9,651 nt of DNA from an uncultured Mollicutes bacterium (GTDB lineage Bacteria > Bacillota_I > Bacilli_A > RFN20 > CAG-826): positions 1-9,651 of the forward strand of contig UQFY01000033.1 of NCBI GenBank assembly GCA_900540385.1. Reading direction: 5' to 3'. Under the pieces are notes generated by a model, which worked only from the letters and a program-made list of their open reading frames with translations, searched no databases and was not told the DNA's origin. The first letter of the stretch is position 1. Every line of letters begins with the position of its first letter. The translations under genes were made by a program, and so were the position numbers. Below, piece by piece: positions 6,542 through 9,651 of the stretch.

Positions 6542-7878
6542 AAATCCGTACTCTCTTTCAGTAAAGGCAAAATCTCATTTAAGTTTTCATACGTTTTAAA
6601 TGTGCCTTGGCAGTCACTCACGATTTGATTGGTTTCATTGTGGTTTAGCCACATATCGTAAGTTGGATAAGGCCCCTCATCCCTTTCGACACAACTATAG
6701 TTATTTAAAGTCGAGGCTACATAAGGAGCAAATCTAAGTTTATAGACATGATGTTTAATATAATTGTCATCATTTTTGTACAAACGTATCGCGGCATTTT
6801 CTTTAAGAGAAATAATTTTCCCGTCATGGGCTTTATCTAAGGCCCCTCTTAAAAAAGCTATTTGTTTTTCGATCATGCCGTCACTTATTTCAACCCCGTC
6901 ACCGATAAGCATTGCAAGAAGAGAAGTATGAAGGCTTATCGTGGAAACAGCTAAACTGAGTGGGGCTCCTATGTATGGTACAAAACTAAGCGCAATAGAA
7001 ATCCCGCCCAAAGCAGTTGATGTCCAACTAAATGCGGTCGCAGTTTTTTTGCTTTCTCCACTTTTCTGTGTCAATTCATTAATTTTATTTTCTAAATCGT
7101 CTAAATCTTTCCTTAAGGCCTCAAACGAATCTTGGCTCCAAATATAAATTGAGCGATAAAGGAATTCTTCATCCACATTACAGGAATAGAAGCCACCTGT
7201 GTATTTCCACGGAGTTCTCCTCCCTTTCGTCCCGCTTTCCACGACGGTACCATCCACCGCTTTCACTCCGCCAGGAACATAGTCAGACTCCCAAACAAGG
7301 GCTTTGTATTTGCTCATCATTTCTTCATCTATTGTGACCTTTTCTTCCGATTTGGCTAACTCAGACCACATATAAAACGAATATTCCTGGCTTCCGTTGT
7401 AAGAAAGGCCCGTACTCACGACAACAAAATAAATTCCTTTCTTGAAAAGGGCTGTTGGGCCATATTTCTCGTCATCATCCGTTATCTCGAAAAGCTCATT
7501 TCCTTGTTCATCATACACATGGCCAAGCATCTCGCACCCCCAAATTCCGAAACGGAAATGAGCGCGAATCCTGTCGGTCACCCGAAAACTATAGACGTCT
7601 GTCTTGTTGAATTGGGATTCATTTCCCCTTACTTCAATGTCCTCGTCCTGAATTCCAAATGTCCCTATGCTTTGTGCCCTCCCATAGGAGGCATGTTCGA
7701 AAGATACCTCCTCGATAATGGTTCTGGATGAGGAAGTCTTTCTTCTTGTTTGGCTTGACTTGGTGTTAAAGTCAACGCAGGACGTGATTTCATTGACAGA
7801 ATATGGTTTCCCTTCCGCCTTTGCTCCTTCTTGGGCCAAAGACAAGCACATGAAAGGTAGTAAAAGAATGTCGATCAT
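6538..7878 (-). CDS. Large secreted protein with coiled coil and hydrophobic stretch, unknown function
   Basis: Unrecognised 446-residue protein, predicted to be exported. Residues 1-21 look like a signal peptide with a possible AKA cleavage site. Residues about 59-171 have alternating beta-type pattern (KTDVYSFRV, AHFRFGIWG, GHVYDEQGNELFEIT, KGIYFVVVSTG), resembling a pre-peptidase C-terminal type beta-sandwich. Residues 251-278 are a charged, coiled-coil-like helix. Residues 283-328 form a long Gly/Ala/Ser-rich hydrophobic stretch broken at VPYIGAP, like a membrane-inserting helical hairpin. The C-terminus carries CQGTFKTY, which is kept in both remnant copies. The ATG at 7878 has AGGAGG six bases upstream. 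An in-frame TTG at 7893 would add a positively charged MRRNK start but has no RBS. It is the first gene of an operon with the lipoproteins. A pore-forming or cell-surface effector is possible but unproven. Confidence 0.8.
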   Translation of the reverse strand: MIDILLLPFMCLSLAQEGAKAEGKPYSVNEITSCVDFNTKSSQTRRKTSSSRTIIEEVSFEHASYGRAQSIGTFGIQDEDIEVRGNESQFNKTDVYSFRVTDRIRAHFRFGIWGCEMLGHVYDEQGNELFEITDDDEKYGPTALFKKGIYFVVVSTGLSYNGSQEYSFYMWSELAKSEEKVTIDEEMMSKYKALVWESDYVPGGVKAVDGTVVESGTKGRRTPWKYTGGFYSCNVDEEFLYRSIYIWSQDSFEALRKDLDDLENKINELTQKSGESKKTATAFSWTSTALGGISIALSFVPYIGAPLSLAVSTISLHTSLLAMLIGDGVEISDGMIEKQIAFLRGALDKAHDGKIISLKENAAIRLYKNDDNYIKHHVYKLRFAPYVASTLNNYSCVERDEGPYPTYDMWLNHNETNQIVSDCQGTFKTYENLNEILPLLKESTDL

Positions 7879-7895
7879 TTTGTTCCTCCTCAAGA
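7820..7895 (-). repeat. 76-bp repeat, proximal copy (RBS plus signal-peptide code)
   Basis: Matches 4299-4374 at 73 of 76 positions. It covers the RBS and first 20 codons of the large secreted protein. It is much more similar than the lipoprotein paralogues are to one another, which suggests recent duplication, gene conversion or selection on this segment. Confidence 0.9.
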
Positions 7896-7915
7896 TCGTT
7901 TTTCTTTGTGATTAA

Positions 7916-7944
7916 ATTTTAACCCTTCAGTTTGTTTGTTTCAA
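7916..7944 (-). promoter_or_regulatory. Promoter of the secreted protein/lipoprotein operon
   Basis: On the minus strand, TTGAAA (7939-7944), a 17-base spacer and TAAAAT (7916-7921): one mismatch to consensus in each box. The predicted start is near 7909, about 30 bases before the ATG at 7878. It follows the terminator of the upstream dehydrogenase gene, so the array is transcribed independently. Confidence 0.75.
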
Positions 7945-8008
7945 CTAACTATTTTCTTTCCCTTACTTTTTGCTTTGTTCATACGATATTTGCTTGCTTT
8001 TTTAATAT

Positions 8009-8037
8009 AAAAAGCCTCCATCCATACGGAGAGAGGC
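8009..8037 (-). terminator. Terminator of the 3-hydroxyacyl-CoA dehydrogenase gene
   Basis: On the minus strand, GCCTCTCTCC and GGATGGAGGC form a stem with a two-pair internal mismatch and a GTAT loop, followed by TTTTT. It lies about 30 bases after the dehydrogenase stop codon and isolates that gene from the array downstream. Confidence 0.8.
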
Positions 8038-8068
8038 AAACAAGTAGTTATTTATGACTTTATGAATT

Positions 8069-9040
8069 CTATTTGTACTTATAGAAGCCTTCGCCAGAAG
8101 ACATTCCTAACTTACCAGCGTCGATATATTCCTTAAGGACTTTGGCCATGGCTTTAAAATTGTATGGCATCATCATCTTCTTTAAGATTGGGCTAAGAAG
8201 TCCTGGAACCTTTTGATATTGCATAACAATGTTATAGGCGGTCGTTAAACCAACTGTATCAAAGATTTGGAATGGCCCTTTTGGAGCGCCAGTCCCTCTT
8301 GTCCAGGCTAAGTCGATGCTCTTAGGATCGGAAACACCAGAAACATAAAGGTCTAAGCCGGAGAGAAGGAAAGGTACCAACATGGAATTAAGGAGATAGC
8401 CACTCTTTTCTTTTAGCACAGGCAAGGCAATCATGCGAATATCGTTGGCAAAATCCATCACCTCTTTGAAATATTTCTCATCCGTCTTTGGTTGAGACAT
8501 AATTTCCGCGGTGTTATTTTTCCAAATGGAATTGGCAAAATGGAGGGAGAGATATTTCTCAGGACGGCCAGTATATTTCGCAAATTCACTTGGCAAAAGA
8601 GTGCTGGAATTGGTAACAAGCACACTCTTCTTTGGAAGAAGAGGGGCAAGCATCTTATAGAAATCAGTCTTGTCTTTCGCATTCTCAGACATGGATTCAA
8701 TGACAAGATCGGCATCCTCCACCGCTTTCTTTAAATCAAGTTCTAGTTTGAGATTCTTGTAAGCTTTTTCAACCTTGTCTAAACATTTTTTGGCATCGAA
8801 TGTATCTTTATCGGCAATACCAAGGGCAAATACGTTATCCGCTTTTCCTTCTGGGGTATCCATTTCTTGGATGGTCTTAATGTAGGTTTCTTTAAGATGA
8901 TCCAATTTTGGCTGGCAACGAGTAATGCTGCCTTTGCTCCTAAGCCAAATGGTGACATCAAAACCACAATAGGCCGCTTGGAAAGCAATTTGACTGCCTA
9001 AAACACCGCCGCCCGCTACTACGACTTTCTTATAACTCAT
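8069..9040 (-). CDS. 3-hydroxyacyl-CoA dehydrogenase, short-chain type
   Basis: NAD-dependent oxidoreductase that interconverts 3-hydroxyacyl-CoA and 3-oxoacyl-CoA; the chain length and true direction are unknown. The 323-residue product has the N-terminal Rossmann motif G10-x-G12-x-x-G15 and IESMSEN around 114-120. Catalytic-type residues are Ser146 in TNSSTL, His167 in LHFAN and Glu179 in TAEIM (His-Glu spacing of 12, as in the human enzyme), plus Asn218 in SGYLLNSML. The C-terminal domain shows GAPKGPFQIFDTVGL and GKLGMSSGEGFYKYK. The ATG at 9040 has AAAGGAG (9047-9053) at good spacing. No other beta-oxidation or butyrate genes are visible here, so a stand-alone metabolic role is possible. 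The decayed TetR gene upstream may once have regulated it. Confidence 0.93.
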   Translation of the reverse strand: MSYKKVVVAGGGVLGSQIAFQAAYCGFDVTIWLRSKGSITRCQPKLDHLKETYIKTIQEMDTPEGKADNVFALGIADKDTFDAKKCLDKVEKAYKNLKLELDLKKAVEDADLVIESMSENAKDKTDFYKMLAPLLPKKSVLVTNSSTLLPSEFAKYTGRPEKYLSLHFANSIWKNNTAEIMSQPKTDEKYFKEVMDFANDIRMIALPVLKEKSGYLLNSMLVPFLLSGLDLYVSGVSDPKSIDLAWTRGTGAPKGPFQIFDTVGLTTAYNIVMQYQKVPGLLSPILKKMMMPYNFKAMAKVLKEYIDAGKLGMSSGEGFYKYK

Positions 9041-9060
9041 AAAAATCTCCTTTATTATTT

Positions 9061-9529
9061 ATGAAAATCAGCGATTTAATGATAACGAATTTTTGCATAT
9101 CGGTATAGTTTTATTTAAAGGAAAAAGGTTACTTAGCGCACCCCATACGTCTTCTTTGAAAATAAGTCAGTCAAAAACGACAATCCATTCTATTGAACGA
9201 TTCGATGAAAAATCTAAGCAGGCTCTTTCCAAATATAAGCACCATAGAATTTCTCATTGAATTCTTCCGAAAGATTCATAACGAAAAGGAAACCTATAAA
9301 ATCTTATTTTCCCAACCTGGTGATAACCTTTTCGTTGATAATTTGAAAAACGGCATCTTAAACAGCGAAACTTTTCTTATCAAAAAGAGTGAATTCCCTG
9401 AATATTTCTCCGAATTCATCTTATCTGGTGATCTTGCCTTGATTAAAAATGGCTAGATGACGCTTGCGATATCCTCGAAGATAAAAGGCGGATTTGTTTT
9501 ATGAGATCAACCGTCGCATTGTCTTATAG
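9061..9529 (+). pseudogene. Decayed TetR-family transcriptional regulator
   Basis: Remains of a TetR/AcrR-type repressor. The middle part is open (9166-9458) and reads FLIEFFRKIHNEKETYKILFS, then YFSEFILSGDLALIKN, typical of a TetR C-terminal ligand domain. The reading frame then breaks in a run of five A (9444-9449). Restoring one A gives the expected KWLDDACD. Two further shifts near 9469 and 9484 give SSKIK, then ADLFYEINRRIVL followed by TAG at 9527-9529, a classic family ending. Upstream, 9061-9140 reads ISDLMITNFCISV, an in-frame TAG (9106), then FYL and KEKGYL, which looks like an eroded helix-turn-helix (normally like GTFYLHFKDK). With a stop, missing residues and three frameshifts, this is a true pseudogene. 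Confidence 0.8.
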
Positions 9530-9583
9530 AAATGAAAATATAAATAGTTTTGAAAGAACAAAAGCGAAATGAATTTCGCATGT

Positions 9584-9610
9584 AACTCGGAATTGTAATC
9601 CGAGTTTTTT
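9584..9610 (+). terminator. Rho-independent terminator after the TetR pseudogene
   Basis: AACTCGGA (9584-9591) pairs perfectly with TCCGAGTT (9599-9606) around a seven-base loop and ends in a run of six T. A second small hairpin (GCGAAA/TTTCGC, 9564-9579) precedes it. It probably terminated the regulator's transcript and is well preserved although the gene has decayed. Confidence 0.88.
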
Positions 9611-9615
9611 ATAAT
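9610..9615 (+). promoter_or_regulatory. Candidate -10 box of the gene entering at the window end
   Basis: A perfect TATAAT overlaps the last T of the terminator and ends six bases before the ATG at 9622, the same geometry as at the PAP2 gene. The -35 position (about 9587-9592, TCGGAA) lies inside the terminator stem and is poor. Confidence 0.4.
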
Positions 9616-9621
9616 ATCGCC

Positions 9622-9651
9622 ATGTACTACAGAAACTCCGACCTGAGCATC
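9622..9651 (+). CDS. Start of a partial gene leaving the window, unidentified
   Basis: An ATG at 9622 opens a frame reading MYYRNSDLSI up to the window end. There is no RBS. The TATAAT box six bases upstream would make this a leaderless mRNA. Ten residues are too few to name a family, and the frame may turn out not to be a gene. Confidence 0.35.
   Translation, partial: MYYRNSDLSI

Noticed and set aside
6538..7878. Large secreted protein as a lipoprotein (Cys at residue 11)
   Set aside because: The residues before the Cys (LPFMC) do not fit the lipobox, in which Gly, Ala or Ser precedes Cys.
1..9651. Mycoplasma-type code with TGA read as Trp
   Set aside because: TGA acts as the stop of the large secreted protein in the ATGA overlap, and Trp is written TGG in the conserved genes.
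1..9651. CRISPR arrays, tRNA or rRNA genes, insertion sequences, attachment sites
   Set aside because: No regularly spaced repeats with spacers, no cloverleaf or rRNA segments and no transposase or integrase code were seen; the long repeats are explained by cassette duplication.

Overview
The window comes from a low-GC Gram-positive bacterium, most likely of the Bacilli or a Mollicutes-related gut lineage. The support is the rplM-rpsI operon, AGGAGG-type ribosome binding sites, a PepC-type aminopeptidase, classical lipobox signal peptides and AT-rich intergenic regions. TGA is a stop here (for example at the ATGA overlap near 6538-6541) and Trp is TGG, so the genetic code is standard and not the Mycoplasma code. 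The genus cannot be read from the sequence.

Layout. (1) 1-1180: rplM-rpsI operon on the minus strand, with a consensus promoter, a hairpin at the predicted 5' end of the mRNA and a strong terminator. (2) 1243-2133: a PAP2-family membrane phosphatase on the minus strand, possibly leaderless. It is divergent from (3) 2216-3553: pepC, a C1B cysteine aminopeptidase with an intact Cys-His-Asn triad. A bidirectional terminator at 3565-3605 separates pepC from the next block. (4) 3613-7944, all on the minus strand: an expanded paralogue array, the unusual part of the window. Its parent is a 446-residue secreted protein with a predicted beta-sandwich, a coiled coil and a hydrophobic Gly/Ala/Ser-rich stretch. 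It is followed by two related lipoproteins of about 200 residues. Next come two remnant cassettes. Each has a mini-ORF joining the N- and C-terminal ends of the large protein, followed by another lipoprotein paralogue: one copy is frameshifted (4506-5088) and one is intact (3613-4221). (5) 8069-9040: a short-chain 3-hydroxyacyl-CoA dehydrogenase on the minus strand. (6) 9061-9529: a decayed TetR-family regulator on the plus strand, divergent from it. (7) 9584-9651: a terminator, then an overlapping -10 box and the first codons of a gene that leaves the window.

The best candidate for an undescribed system is the array at 3613-7944. One secreted partner is retained in full, the lipoprotein partner is present four times, and the downstream secreted partners are reduced to end-to-end mini-ORFs that keep the promoter, RBS and signal peptide. 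This resembles orphan effector/immunity arrays, but no biochemical function can be read from the sequence. That interpretation is a hypothesis.
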